From a virus: a DNA stretch of 62,169 nt. The notes below the pieces were generated by a model, which was not told the origin of the DNA, made no database searches, and saw only the letters and a list, made by a program, of their open reading frames with translations. The position numbers and the translations under genes were made by a program. The stretch lies in the IMG/VR virus record IMGVR_UViG_3300031696_000001, positions 1 to 62,169 of that record, one strand, 5' to 3'. This document shows positions 13,656 through 20,215 of this stretch, piece after piece; position 1 is the first letter of the stretch, and the number at the start of each line of letters is the position of its first letter.

Positions 13656-13868
13656 TTAGATAGTATCGTATCCTAACTCAGATAACCATTCGTTATAAAA
13701 TTTGTACATTTCCTCCTTAGTACGGTACATTATACCTGCTGAAGTAGGGTGATTGGATATACTCTGATAGTAAGTAATACATCCGTTACCATCTGACATC
13801 TTCTCCTTATAAAGATATATCTTGTATCCCTCGCAAACCTTGTCCATATGTAATGTGTGTAATAGCAT
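13656..13868 (-). CDS. hypothetical protein (70 aa)
   Basis: A 70-residue protein starting MLLHTLHMDKVCEGYKIYLY and ending KFYNEWLSELGYDTI. A second ATG at codon 8 is possible. Its stop is followed at once by structured RNA C. No family is recognised. Confidence 0.6.
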   Translation of the reverse strand: MLLHTLHMDKVCEGYKIYLYKEKMSDGNGCITYYQSISNHPTSAGIMYRTKEEMYKFYNEWLSELGYDTI

Positions 13869-13886
13869 AATTTATTCTCTTTTTTA

Positions 13887-14162
13887 TTAGTTATTTAGGT
13901 ATAATTCTGATTTCTCAATGTTCTTGATTTCATACTTAGGTAATTCATCTAAGTACATGGTGTAAACATCCCATATTGACTCGCACTTATCATTTATCTT
14001 ATCCCATTCCCTCCCTTCTTCCCCAATTAGATTGGAAATTATATCTCTTGCATCATTACAGGAATGATACTTGCTTAACCATGTTGTTGCCTTGTTTACA
14101 AGGGATTGATTCTTCTTGTTTACTGCTGTAATTGTCTCATCGTAGACTCTAATTTTACTCAT
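13887..14162 (-). CDS. first gene of the leftward early arm (91 aa)
   Basis: A 91-residue protein of unknown family: NKATTWLSKYHSCNDARDII in the middle and an acidic/aromatic end (MYLDELPKYEIKNIEKSELY). It is the first gene after the control region, with a Bacteroidota promoter (14203-14210) and the leader CTTAAAGCACACAATT, nearly identical to the leader before 11778. It is therefore probably made very early. Confidence 0.65.
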   Translation of the reverse strand: MSKIRVYDETITAVNKKNQSLVNKATTWLSKYHSCNDARDIISNLIGEEGREWDKINDKCESIWDVYTMYLDELPKYEIKNIEKSELYLNN

Positions 14163-14202
14163 AATTGTGTGCTTTAAGTTAATGTTGTGTTTAAATTCTG
14201 TG

Positions 14203-14232
14203 CAAAGATAGTTTATTAAATTGGATAATCAA
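14203..14232 (-). promoter_or_regulatory. main leftward early promoter
   Basis: Read leftward, TTG (14232-14230) is followed after 19 bases by TATCTTTG (14210-14203). This is the best-formed Bacteroidota promoter of the early arm and points into the 91-residue gene at 14162. Confidence 0.8.
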
Positions 14233-14280
14233 CTATAATTTCAAAAGAATTGTTGTTCCATATACTCAAGATACTGTAAG

Positions 14281-14328
14281 TGATTGATAATCAGCATACA
14301 TAAGATATCTTAATTTACCTGGTAAATT
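14281..14328. promoter_or_regulatory. two operator-like palindromes
   Basis: TGATT-GAT-AATCA (14281-14293) and AATTTACC-T-GGTAAATT (14312-14328, perfect 8-bp arms) lie just upstream of the leftward promoter. They look like dimeric regulator sites. The lone winged-helix-like gene at 17190-17663 is a candidate ligand, by inference only. Confidence 0.4.
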
Positions 14329-14491
14329 GGTGATATGTTTATGTGTTTGGGGTGTCGATGGGGTACTAAGAGACATCTCTTTGTCTCTATTAATTCTCTT
14401 TAAGTTTATAATGTGGGGAGTATTGGGGAATCCGTAGTCATTAAGGAGTCATTAAGGAGTAAGTAATGCGTGTAACGAGGGAACAGTAGGG

Positions 14492-14534
14492 GTGTGCATG
14501 GGGCTGAGACTGGCAGTGTGCATGGGGCTGAGAC
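14492..14534. repeat. 19-bp direct repeat pair
   Basis: GTGTGCATGGGGCTGAGAC occurs at 14492-14510 and again at 14516-14534, identical, with starts 24 bases apart. GC content here is well above the surroundings. It may be a binding site array or part of an origin. Confidence 0.7.
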
Positions 14535-14669
14535 AAAAAGACGGATTTAAATCAATGAAAATTTAGCTTTTCCAGAAAACTTTTGAAAAAAATATTCGTT
14601 TCCTGAGAGGGGGTGCTGTGCGTATGACATATAATAACCCTCAACCCCGAGACGTCTAAAAAAATTTTT

Positions 14670-14677
14670 TATCTTTG
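14670..14677 (+). promoter_or_regulatory. rightward TAnnTTTG promoter box
   Basis: TATCTTTG stands 14 bases before the ATG of the 15-residue ORF. There is no clear TTG at -33; an A/T run fills that space. Confidence 0.65.
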
Positions 14678-14691
14678 CTAAAATAAACACT

Positions 14692-14739
14692 ATGAAAAAG
14701 AAAACTAAAAAGAAAGTAAAAACAACAAAAGGATATTAA
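14692..14739 (+). CDS. possible 15-residue basic leader peptide
   Basis: ATG AAA AAG through GGA TAT TAA gives MKKKTKKKVKTTKGY, placed right after a promoter box and one base before the next ATG. It may be a real micro-protein or a translated leader that couples to the 75-residue gene. It is too short to judge from sequence. Confidence 0.35.
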   Translation: MKKKTKKKVKTTKGY

Positions 14740-14740
14740 T

Positions 14741-14968
14741 ATGAAAAAAATGACAAACCCATTTATAGGCTCTGACAATGTAGACGGCTTATATGTAAAG
14801 GACGGTAGACTAATGAATGAACGTGAGGACGGTGAGACTGGTATAGCACAGGCTTCTCGTTATAGAAAGCAAATGAAAAAACAATACAAGATTGATTGTA
14901 TAGCGGACGGTATTGAGCGTGCTGAGATGAGAAAAAAAATGGATCGTTTCGATAAATACGATTACTAA
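14741..14968 (+). CDS. hypothetical protein (75 aa)
   Basis: A 75-residue charged protein starting MKKMTNPFIGSDNVDGLYVK, helical and rich in Arg, Lys and Asp in the second half (YKIDCIADGIERAEMRKKMD). It is the first solid gene of the rightward arm and is followed by a terminator-like hairpin, so it is transcribed as a short unit. No family is recognised. Confidence 0.65.
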   Translation: MKKMTNPFIGSDNVDGLYVKDGRLMNEREDGETGIAQASRYRKQMKKQYKIDCIADGIERAEMRKKMDRFDKYDY

Positions 14969-14990
14969 ATAATTTATTTGTTGACTGTTG

Positions 14991-15037
14991 AGAAGGGGTT
15001 GGATGCATTGATTTGATGTTCACCCCCTTTTTTTTAT
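14991..15037 (+). terminator. terminator-like hairpin after the 75-residue gene
   Basis: AAGGGG (14995-15000) can pair with CCCCTT (15026-15031) across a 25-base loop, followed by a run of eight T. The stem is short but the T run is clear, and it lies about 25 bases after the stop. Confidence 0.5.
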
Positions 15038-15040
15038 ATC

Positions 15041-15250
15041 CATGACAAGAACCTGTCATACTCATGATAGCTTAAAAACAAACTCGTCATAGCCTAACTA
15101 ATTGGTTTCTATTCTTTTATATTTATTTATGACAAGATGACAAGAATAAAGTAGTTATTCTATAAAGAAAAGTATAAAGAAGAGTAGTGTATATATATAT
15201 ATATAAATAGAAAACTTTTTTTTATCATATTGTCATATTATATTTTAAAT
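15041..15250. repeat. ATGACAAG motif cluster and TA run upstream of groEL
   Basis: ATGACA-AGAACC-TGTCAT (15044-15061) is a perfect inverted repeat. ATGACAAG recurs in tandem at 15129-15136 and 15137-15144, and ttgtcata appears near 15230. An alternating TA run lies at 15190-15204. No gene is present between 14969 and 15317. The motifs may be regulator sites for the chaperonin operon or origin iterons. Confidence 0.45.
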
Positions 15251-15277
15251 ATAATTCTTTACTTTATTTTATTTTAT

Positions 15278-15285
15278 TATCTTTG
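15278..15285 (+). promoter_or_regulatory. groEL promoter box
   Basis: TATCTTTG 32 bases before the groEL start, with the usual A/T-rich leader (aaattaaatcaatttaaatt). It is probably the promoter of the groEL-groES operon. Confidence 0.75.
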
Positions 15286-15317
15286 CAGCAAATTAAATCA
15301 ATTTAAATTCTATTACA

Positions 15318-16898
15318 ATGCAAGAACAGGGATACGTACCTAAGGACCTTCACTTCGATGAGTCTGCTCGTGAAAAACTAATATCGGGAATCTCCAAAAT
15401 ATCTAATGCAGTTAAGAGTACTCTTGGGCCACAAGGGCAGACAGTGCTTATTGAATCTACAGAACATACTCAAGGATTAACAGTAACTAAAGATGGTGTT
15501 ACTGTAGCTAAGAGTATATTCCTTATTGATCCTGTAGAGAACTTAGCGGTTAGGATGATGAAGCAAGCTTCGGAGAAGACGGCTAACACCGCAGGTGATG
15601 GAACCACTACAGCAATTGTTTTGACTGAGGCATTAGTAAAGGCTGGTCAGAAGTATATTAGTAAAAAGGATAATACTATCCAGGTTGTTAGAGAGATTAG
15701 AGCTGCAGGGGATAAGCTATTAGAAAGAATTAAAAAAGAGTCAAGAGAGGTAACTGACGAAATGCTTGTAGATATTGCAACTATCTCTGCAAATAACGAC
15801 AAGGAGATTGGCGATATCATTGCTAAGGCATACAAAGAGGTTGGTAGAGATGGTATAGTTACTGTAGAGAGATCTCAAACTGATAAGACATATGCTGAGG
15901 TCACTAATGGTATAAAGGTTGATAGAGGGTATACTTCTACAATGTTCATTAATGACCAAAGAAAAGACGAGTGTATTTTGGAAGGGGTTAAGGTTCTCTT
16001 ATGCGATACTGAGATTACTAATATCCTGCAAATTGAGAATATACTTAAACCAATTATTAATTCTGGTGACAAATTACTGATCATAGGTAACTGTTCGACT
16101 AATGTTATTAATACTTTAGCTGCAAATGTGCAGCGTAATGGGTTAAAGTTCTGTAATATTATGGTACCATCCTTTGGATACAAGGCTCACGAGCTAATGC
16201 AAGACATCGCATTCTCTGTAGGAGCTAAATATTTTTCAGAACAAACAGGAGATGACTTATCTTTAATCAGAATGGAGGACTTAGGTATAGCTGATAAAGT
16301 TATAGTAGGTAAAGACTCTACCATTATTATTAAGGATGGTGAGATTACTAAGGAAATAGAGGATCGTGTAGAAGAGCTTAGAGTGCAGCAAACAACTTTA
16401 ACGGCAAAACATGAGCGTGAGTTTGTGAATGAGCGTATAGCGTCCTTAATTGGAGGTATAGGTTGTATTCAAGTAGGTGCTACATCAGACATTGAGCAAA
16501 AAGAAAAATTCGACAGAGTCGATGACTCTGTCTGTGCAGTGCGTTCTGCACTACAGGAAGGAATTGTAGCGGGAGGTGGGTTGTTATTATCTACTTTAGC
16601 TAAAGAGTTTAAGGGAGATAGTGCATGTGATAGAATATTAAAGGAAACTTTAGAAGCACCTATAGCACAGATATTAAAAAATGCAGGATTAGATGTTACT
16701 AAAATATATACTAAAGCATTAAAAGAAAATGAAGGTTATAATGTGGTTACTGGTGAATTTGGGGATATGTTTGAGATGGGTGTTATTGATCCTGCTAAGG
16801 TTACAATACAAGCCCTATCTAACGCAATCAGCGTTGCAACCACAATACTTACTACGAACGCTATTATTACTCATGCAAGAATTCATACCGATGCTTAA
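15318..16898 (+). CDS. groEL: phage chaperonin GroEL
   Basis: A 526-residue group I chaperonin, nearly full length (usual 540-550). Equatorial ATP-site motifs are intact: TLGPQG (35-40), TVTKDGVTVAKS (55-66), GDGTTTA (93-99, catalytic Asp 94), the hydrolysis Asp in RVDDSVCAVR (400-409) and GIVAGGG (415-421), and GYNVVTGEFGDMFEMGVIDP (473-492). The apical domain is present. The C-terminal GGM tail of bacterial GroEL is missing; the protein ends ITHARIHTDA. It would form a ring that folds phage proteins, together with the GroES encoded 68 bases downstream. It probably came from a bacterial gene. Confidence 0.96.
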   Translation: MQEQGYVPKDLHFDESAREKLISGISKISNAVKSTLGPQGQTVLIESTEHTQGLTVTKDGVTVAKSIFLIDPVENLAVRMMKQASEKTANTAGDGTTTAIVLTEALVKAGQKYISKKDNTIQVVREIRAAGDKLLERIKKESREVTDEMLVDIATISANNDKEIGDIIAKAYKEVGRDGIVTVERSQTDKTYAEVTNGIKVDRGYTSTMFINDQRKDECILEGVKVLLCDTEITNILQIENILKPIINSGDKLLIIGNCSTNVINTLAANVQRNGLKFCNIMVPSFGYKAHELMQDIAFSVGAKYFSEQTGDDLSLIRMEDLGIADKVIVGKDSTIIIKDGEITKEIEDRVEELRVQQTTLTAKHEREFVNERIASLIGGIGCIQVGATSDIEQKEKFDRVDDSVCAVRSALQEGIVAGGGLLLSTLAKEFKGDSACDRILKETLEAPIAQILKNAGLDVTKIYTKALKENEGYNVVTGEFGDMFEMGVIDPAKVTIQALSNAISVATTILTTNAIITHARIHTDA

Positions 16899-16983
16899 GT
16901 TTTTAAAAAGTTTATTTACTTTAAAGGAGAGTGGAAACCAAAGATTATTAAGAAAAATAAAAGAATATGAAACCAATAGGTAA
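16891..16983 (+). CDS. possible 30-residue ORF bridging groEL and groES
   Basis: The frame starts at the ATG inside the last codons of groEL and stops within the start of groES: MLKFLKSLFTLKESG then a basic end. It could act as a translational bridge or be chance. The support is only position and an uninterrupted frame. Confidence 0.25.
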   Translation: MLKFLKSLFTLKESGNQRLLRKIKEYETNR

Positions 16984-17224
16984 GTACATTGTAATTAAAA
17001 TGATTAAAGAAGAGCTTAGAACTGAGTCTGGTCTTTTATTGTCTGCTCAAGATGCTTCAGAGTTTAGGTATAAAAAAGGAGAAGTAATTAAGGAAGGTAC
17101 TGATGTGAGTGTTATTACTACTGGAGATATAATTTACTATGATGCAGGAGCTGGTCATAATATGTTAATTGAAGAAAATCCTTACACCATTATTCAGGAG
17201 AGAGATGTCGTTGTTGTTTTATAA
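16967..17224 (+). CDS. groES: phage co-chaperonin GroES
   Basis: An 85-residue GroES-type protein (usual 95). It begins MKPIGKYIVIKMI (first barrel strand), has a mobile loop around 15-32 (EELRTESGLLLSAQDASE) whose GLLL corresponds to the GroEL-binding G-I-V-L, and continues with KGEVIKEG, TTGDIIYY and the final strand VVVVL. It would cap the GroEL ring encoded upstream. Its 3' end overlaps, head to tail, the leftward gene at 17190-17663 by 35 bases. Confidence 0.93.
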   Translation: MKPIGKYIVIKMIKEELRTESGLLLSAQDASEFRYKKGEVIKEGTDVSVITTGDIIYYDAGAGHNMLIEENPYTIIQERDVVVVL

Positions 17225-17663
17225 ATTCATTCATCTCTATAATCATATTTCTATAAACCTTATCCATATAAGAGGCATCATGTCTAAATAAAGGATTTGC
17301 CCTTGGTGTCTCACCAATCTCCTCTCCGTTAAGTTTCTTGTATATAGTATTTATAAGTCGCTTACCCTTATATGATAACTCATATAGAGTTGTTTCATTA
17401 CCCTGTCTCTTTCTCCAAACATGTATCCATCCTTCTTTAAGGAGCTCATGAAACCTGGACTCATCCCAAGACATACACTCTTCAAACTCTTTAAACTTTG
17501 TTTTATTGAATATTTGTTCGCTGTATAGAAAGAATAACATGTCTATAGCGGGAGTTCCGACTTTGTATTTGGCTTTAGCCCAATACCTTATCACCCTCCA
17601 GTACTTCATGTAATCATGAGAGGGTTGAACTCTATCGTAATTCTTACGTATTATATTAGCCAT
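17190..17663 (-). CDS. lone leftward winged-helix-like protein, probable regulator
   Basis: A 157-residue protein from the ATG at 17663, chosen over one ten codons upstream because the latter would fall in the promoter spacer. Residues 40-105 (AIDMLFFLYSEQIFNKTKFKEF, WDESRFHELLKEGWIHVWRK, TTLYELSYKGKRLINTIYKK) fit a MarR/PadR-like winged helix: helix, recognition helix, beta wing. It is the only leftward gene inside the rightward arm, with its own promoter facing the next operon. It may switch early to late transcription; that is inference. Confidence 0.7.
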   Translation of the reverse strand: MANIIRKNYDRVQPSHDYMKYWRVIRYWAKAKYKVGTPAIDMLFFLYSEQIFNKTKFKEFEECMSWDESRFHELLKEGWIHVWRKRQGNETTLYELSYKGKRLINTIYKKLNGEEIGETPRANPLFRHDASYMDKVYRNMIIEMNEFIKQQRHLSPE

Positions 17664-17676
17664 TAAATTTAATTTG

Positions 17677-17721
17677 TATCTTTGCAATACCAAAAGTAAT
17701 AAATAAATATTATTATCTTTG
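17677..17721 (+). promoter_or_regulatory. two rightward promoter boxes facing the regulator promoter
   Basis: TATCTTTG occurs at 17677-17684 and 17714-17721. The second is 26 bases before the start of the Lys-rich gene. The first overlaps the start region of the leftward regulator gene, so the two directions interfere. Confidence 0.7.
17691..17698 (-). promoter_or_regulatory. leftward promoter box of the winged-helix gene
   Basis: TACTTTTG read leftward matches TAnnTTTG and stands 28 bases before the ATG at 17663. A TTG is present upstream but at a longer distance than usual, so the call is moderate. Confidence 0.5.
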
Positions 17722-17746
17722 TCAAAATATTAAAAAAAAATAAATC

Positions 17747-18151
17747 ATGGGAGTTAAAGTAAAACCAAGAGAAGGAGGTCCAAAAGTAAAAGTAAATTTA
17801 AATAGAAAAAAAACCATACCAATGGTTGGAGCCCCTGTTGTTAAGAAAAAGACTGTTGTTAAGAAAAAGACTGTGGTTAATAAAAAGCCTGTGGTTAAAA
17901 AAAAGCCTGTGGTTAAAAAAAAGCCTGTTCTTAAGAATAAAAACATTGTAGATACTAAGATGAAAAATGTAGTACCAATGGTTAAAAAGAAGGTGAGACA
18001 AAAAATAAAGAATATTAAAAATTCTACTCCTAAACAGTTAGTTAAAAAATCAATTAATGCCGTTACAAGTAAGGTTAAAAAATATTACATTAAACCAACC
18101 ATTCGTAGAGCAAAAGCTTTAAAGAGTTTATACGGAAGAATAACAAAATAA
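17747..18151 (+). CDS. Lys-rich histone-like protein with hexapeptide repeats (134 aa)
   Basis: A 134-residue, extremely basic protein. Residues about 31-63 are tandem hexapeptides of the type VVKKKT, VVNKKP, VVKKKP (five to six copies), encoded by near-identical 18-base repeats at about 17837-17936. The C-terminal half is also Lys-rich (KKKVRQKIKNIKNSTPKQLV) and ends RRAKALKSLYGRITK. The composition resembles histone H1-like tails and suggests DNA condensation or packing in the capsid. It begins the small-protein operon. Confidence 0.75.
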   Translation: MGVKVKPREGGPKVKVNLNRKKTIPMVGAPVVKKKTVVKKKTVVNKKPVVKKKPVVKKKPVLKNKNIVDTKMKNVVPMVKKKVRQKIKNIKNSTPKQLVKKSINAVTSKVKKYYIKPTIRRAKALKSLYGRITK

Positions 18152-18351
18152 TGAAAAAGCAAGGTTATAACGCAAGACTTGATGACTCTTTAGGATCAAA
18201 GCATAAAGGATCACACTCACAGTCTATGAAGTCAAGAAGAAATGAGTCTAAGGCTATGTCTAAAAAGATGTATGGACATGAATACGGTGGAGACTATAGT
18301 ATGAAGTATGAAGGTACTAAGAAGGAAAATACTAAGAATATTAGAAAATAA
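18151..18351 (+). CDS. small basic conserved phage protein (66 aa)
   Basis: A 66-residue basic, Ser-rich protein starting MKKQGYNARLDDSLGSKHKG with MKSRRNESKAM in the middle. This NARLD.SLG ... SRR.ESK pattern is familiar in small phage proteins next to structural genes. Its start shares a base with the preceding stop (TAATG) and its stop does the same with the next gene. Function unknown. Confidence 0.7.
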   Translation: MKKQGYNARLDDSLGSKHKGSHSQSMKSRRNESKAMSKKMYGHEYGGDYSMKYEGTKKENTKNIRK

Positions 18352-18548
18352 TGGCTGGTAGAACTAAAAAGAAATTCCCACAAATTAAAAAGTCTAATGA
18401 AGGCAAGTTTACTAAGTGGGCAATGAATAACGGATTCAAAGATGCGTGTAGTGGTGCTTCTGCTGTAATGAAAAATACAAGTAATTATTCTAAGTCAGTA
18501 GTAGAAATGGCAAACTATGCTAAGAACTTTGGATGTAAAACAAAATAA
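18351..18548 (+). CDS. small conserved phage protein ending NFGCK (65 aa)
   Basis: A 65-residue basic protein: MAGRTKKKFPQIKKSNEGKF, then a helical part with DACSGASAVMKN and the end VVEMANYAKNFGCKTK. The closing ANYAKNFGC is recurrent in small phage proteins of unknown function. It is coupled to the previous gene through TAATG. Confidence 0.7.
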   Translation: MAGRTKKKFPQIKKSNEGKFTKWAMNNGFKDACSGASAVMKNTSNYSKSVVEMANYAKNFGCKTK

Positions 18549-18549
18549 T

Positions 18550-18648
18550 ATGATTAAAGAAATTAAATGTAAATGGAACTCGTTATTGAATATGTTAATG
18601 TTTGATACAGATAAATGCCCTTACAAAACCTGTACTTGTAAAAAGTAA
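18550..18648 (+). CDS. micro-protein with Cys-rich end (32 aa)
   Basis: A 32-residue frame MIKEIKCKWNSLLNML... ending CPYKTCTCKK. It fills the gap between two tightly packed genes, leaving one base before it and two after it. Four Cys suggest a metal site or disulfides. Confidence 0.5.
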   Translation: MIKEIKCKWNSLLNMLMFDTDKCPYKTCTCKK

Positions 18649-18650
18649 TT

Positions 18651-18833
18651 ATGAAAAGAACTCGAATAGAACCAAAATCAAAAGGCTTAGGAGATACTAT
18701 AGAAAGATTTACCAGAGCTACAGGAGTAAAAAAAGTAGTAGACACAGTAGTAGAGGCAACAGGCAGTAAGGGATGCGGTTGTGGTGCAAGAAAAGATAAT
18801 CTTAATAGAATGTTCCCTTACAAAAATAAATAA
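18651..18833 (+). CDS. small conserved protein with CGCGARK motif (60 aa)
   Basis: A 60-residue basic protein. GLGDTIERFTRATGVKKVVD is followed by GCGCGARKDNLNRMFPY. The pairing of a GDTIE..T.ATG helix with a CGC..RK..LN..FPY end is seen in phage structural operons of Bacteroidota; function unknown. It is co-transcribed with the spike-like gene that follows. Confidence 0.75.
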   Translation: MKRTRIEPKSKGLGDTIERFTRATGVKKVVDTVVEATGSKGCGCGARKDNLNRMFPYKNK

Positions 18834-18837
18834 AAAA

Positions 18838-19365
18838 ATGGCATATCAAAAATTACAAACCAGAGAAGCTTTAGCAGTAATAACATCAGATGATGTTCGT
18901 ATACCTGATCCTAACACAGTTGTTGTATTAGATACGGCTACAGGAGCTACAGTAGGTGCAGCTGCATTTAATGTTGCAAATACATTAACAGATGTAGGTA
19001 CTGAGTTTTTATCTGCAGGTATAAGCACAGGGGCTATTGTATATAACACTACAGCAGGAAAGGCATACCATGTTGTATCTGTGGATAGTAACACTCAGAT
19101 TACTTTATCTGGATCTACTGCAGGAGGTGCTACTGATTCATATAGTATTTATACTAAACCTACAATTGGATGTACTCTATTTGTTGGTACAACAGGTAAT
19201 GTTAGAGTTCAGATGGCACAACAAAATGGAAACACTTCAACAGCAGCAACACCAGCTAATGAGGCGGTAACCTACAAAAATATTGCAGACGGATCTTTCT
19301 TGCCAATACAGGTAGTTAGGGTAGATGATAATACTACCGCTACTGATATTATAGCAATGTGGTAA
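18838..19365 (+). CDS. putative spike-base or decoration protein (175 aa)
   Basis: A 175-residue beta-rich, Thr/Ala-rich protein. The ATG at 18838 follows the upstream stop by four bases. The body is made of short strands (TVVVLDTATGATVGA, NTQITLSGSTAGG) and ends GSFLPIQVVRVDDNTTATDIIAMW. This ending is typical of phage spike-base-like structural proteins. The position between small structural genes and the lysis genes fits a virion protein. The exact role is not shown. Confidence 0.65.
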   Translation: MAYQKLQTREALAVITSDDVRIPDPNTVVVLDTATGATVGAAAFNVANTLTDVGTEFLSAGISTGAIVYNTTAGKAYHVVSVDSNTQITLSGSTAGGATDSYSIYTKPTIGCTLFVGTTGNVRVQMAQQNGNTSTAATPANEAVTYKNIADGSFLPIQVVRVDDNTTATDIIAMW

Positions 19366-19366
19366 T

Positions 19367-19432
19367 ATGAATTGGATACAAACAAGCACATTAATTGAAG
19401 AGATAATATATATTTCTACTTCTACCAAATAA
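19367..19432 (+). CDS. possible 21-residue ORF
   Basis: MNWIQTSTLIEEIIYISTSTK, one base after the spike-like gene's stop and three bases before the holin candidate. Its only support is tight placement. Confidence 0.3.
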   Translation: MNWIQTSTLIEEIIYISTSTK

Positions 19433-19435
19433 AAA

Positions 19436-19591
19436 ATGACTAAAGAATTGAAAGATACAGTAGAAGTAATCGCTGCCAATGGAGGAGCGTTAGGATTAAC
19501 ATTAGTACAGTGTAATGAAATGCTTCAATTTATTTCACTTACACTCGCAATAGGATTTACACTTTATAAGTTTATTAAGAAAACAAAGTAA
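19436..19591 (+). CDS. small one-TM protein, holin candidate (51 aa)
   Basis: A 51-residue protein: a charged N-terminus (MTKELKDTVEVIAANGG), a hydrophobic stretch (ALGLTLVQCNEMLQFISLTL and AIGFTLYKF) and a basic tail KFIKKTK. Size, topology and the endolysin gene two bases downstream fit a small holin. Another membrane role is possible. Confidence 0.6.
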   Translation: MTKELKDTVEVIAANGGALGLTLVQCNEMLQFISLTLAIGFTLYKFIKKTK

Positions 19592-19593
19592 TC

Positions 19594-19959
19594 ATGAAAT
19601 ATTTTACCTTACAGGAATTTGATTCCTCTGATAAGCCAGGCTCAGGTAAATATATGGATGATGATTTCTTAGAGATGTTAGATTGTGCTCGTGAAGAAGC
19701 ACAGATTCCTTTTAAAATTAATAGTGGGTTTCGTACTGAAGCTAAGAATAATGATATCTATAAGGGTTTAGGTAAGGATCCAGTTAGATCTTCTCATTTA
19801 AAAGGATATGCAGCGGATATACACTGCACTAATTCAAAACACAGATCAATAATAGTTAGAGCTTTAATTAATGTCGGTTATACAAGATTGGGGATTGCAA
19901 AATCATTCATACATGTAGACAACGATCCTGATAAGTCTGACGCAATTTGGTTATATTAA
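19594..19959 (+). CDS. M15-family peptidase endolysin
   Basis: A 121-residue protein that matches the small phage M15A peptidases: INSGFRTEAKN (42-52), SSHLKGYAADIH (66-77, zinc ligands His 68 and Asp 75) and SFIHVDND (104-111, His 107). These enzymes cut peptide cross-bridges of the cell wall and release progeny. It has no signal peptide, so it needs a holin; two candidates flank it (19436 and 20212). Confidence 0.92.
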   Translation: MKYFTLQEFDSSDKPGSGKYMDDDFLEMLDCAREEAQIPFKINSGFRTEAKNNDIYKGLGKDPVRSSHLKGYAADIHCTNSKHRSIIVRALINVGYTRLGIAKSFIHVDNDPDKSDAIWLY

Positions 19960-19960
19960 T

Positions 19961-20215
19961 ATGGCAACTCCAAGAAAGGGAAAGGCTAAAGTAAAAATTA
20001 CCTCAACAGGTAAGAGGATTAGTTATGGTCAGGCAGGAAAAGCTAAAGGAGGTGGTCCGAGAGTTAAACCAGGAACGTCAAAAGGAGATGCTTATTGTGC
20101 AAGAAGCTATGGAATAAAAATGGGATTACCTATAGGTAAAAGAAATGATCCTAACACACCTAATAACTTATCTCGTAAGAGGTGGGGGTGTGTAGGTAAA
20201 AAATCAAGACGATGA
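19961..20215 (+). CDS. small basic conserved phage protein (DUF6321-like, 84 aa)
   Basis: An 84-residue basic protein: TGKRISYGQAGKAKGGGPRV, KPGTSKGDAYCARSYGI, then NDPNTPNNLSRKRWGC. The YCARS.G ... DPN..N.LSRK.W.C pattern recalls the DUF6321-type phage proteins, an assignment from memory. Two Cys and the basic charge suggest metal or nucleic-acid binding. It overlaps the next gene by four bases. Confidence 0.65.
   Translation: MATPRKGKAKVKITSTGKRISYGQAGKAKGGGPRVKPGTSKGDAYCARSYGIKMGLPIGKRNDPNTPNNLSRKRWGCVGKKSRR

Larger units (their letters stand above)
14163..14691. other. divergent control region without genes
   Basis: About 530 bases between the leftward and rightward arms, with no convincing ORF. 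It contains the leftward promoter (14203-14232), two operator-like palindromes (14281-14293 and 14312-14328), a 7-bp hairpin AGAGACA-TCTCTT-TGTCTCT (14369-14388), a duplicated cattaaggagt (about 14439-14460), two 19-bp direct repeats (14492-14534), and a rightward TATCTTTG (14670-14677). The G-rich part around 14340-14530 differs in base use from the rest of the AT-rich window. Confidence 0.6.

Noticed and set aside
14763-15065. 100-residue leftward ORF over the 75-residue rightward gene
   Set aside because: It is antisense to a gene with a better start and promoter, spans the terminator-like hairpin and has an odd composition rich in His, Ser and Tyr.
16729-16983. 84-residue rightward ORF across the groEL end
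   Set aside because: Its first 54 codons are a frame-shifted shadow of conserved groEL sequence; only the last 30 residues, from an internal ATG, were kept as a low-confidence candidate.
17722-18001. Two repetitive leftward ORFs opposite the Lys-rich gene
   Set aside because: They are the antisense reading of the 18-base repeats (Phe/Leu/Thr-rich), with no promoter or leader of their own.
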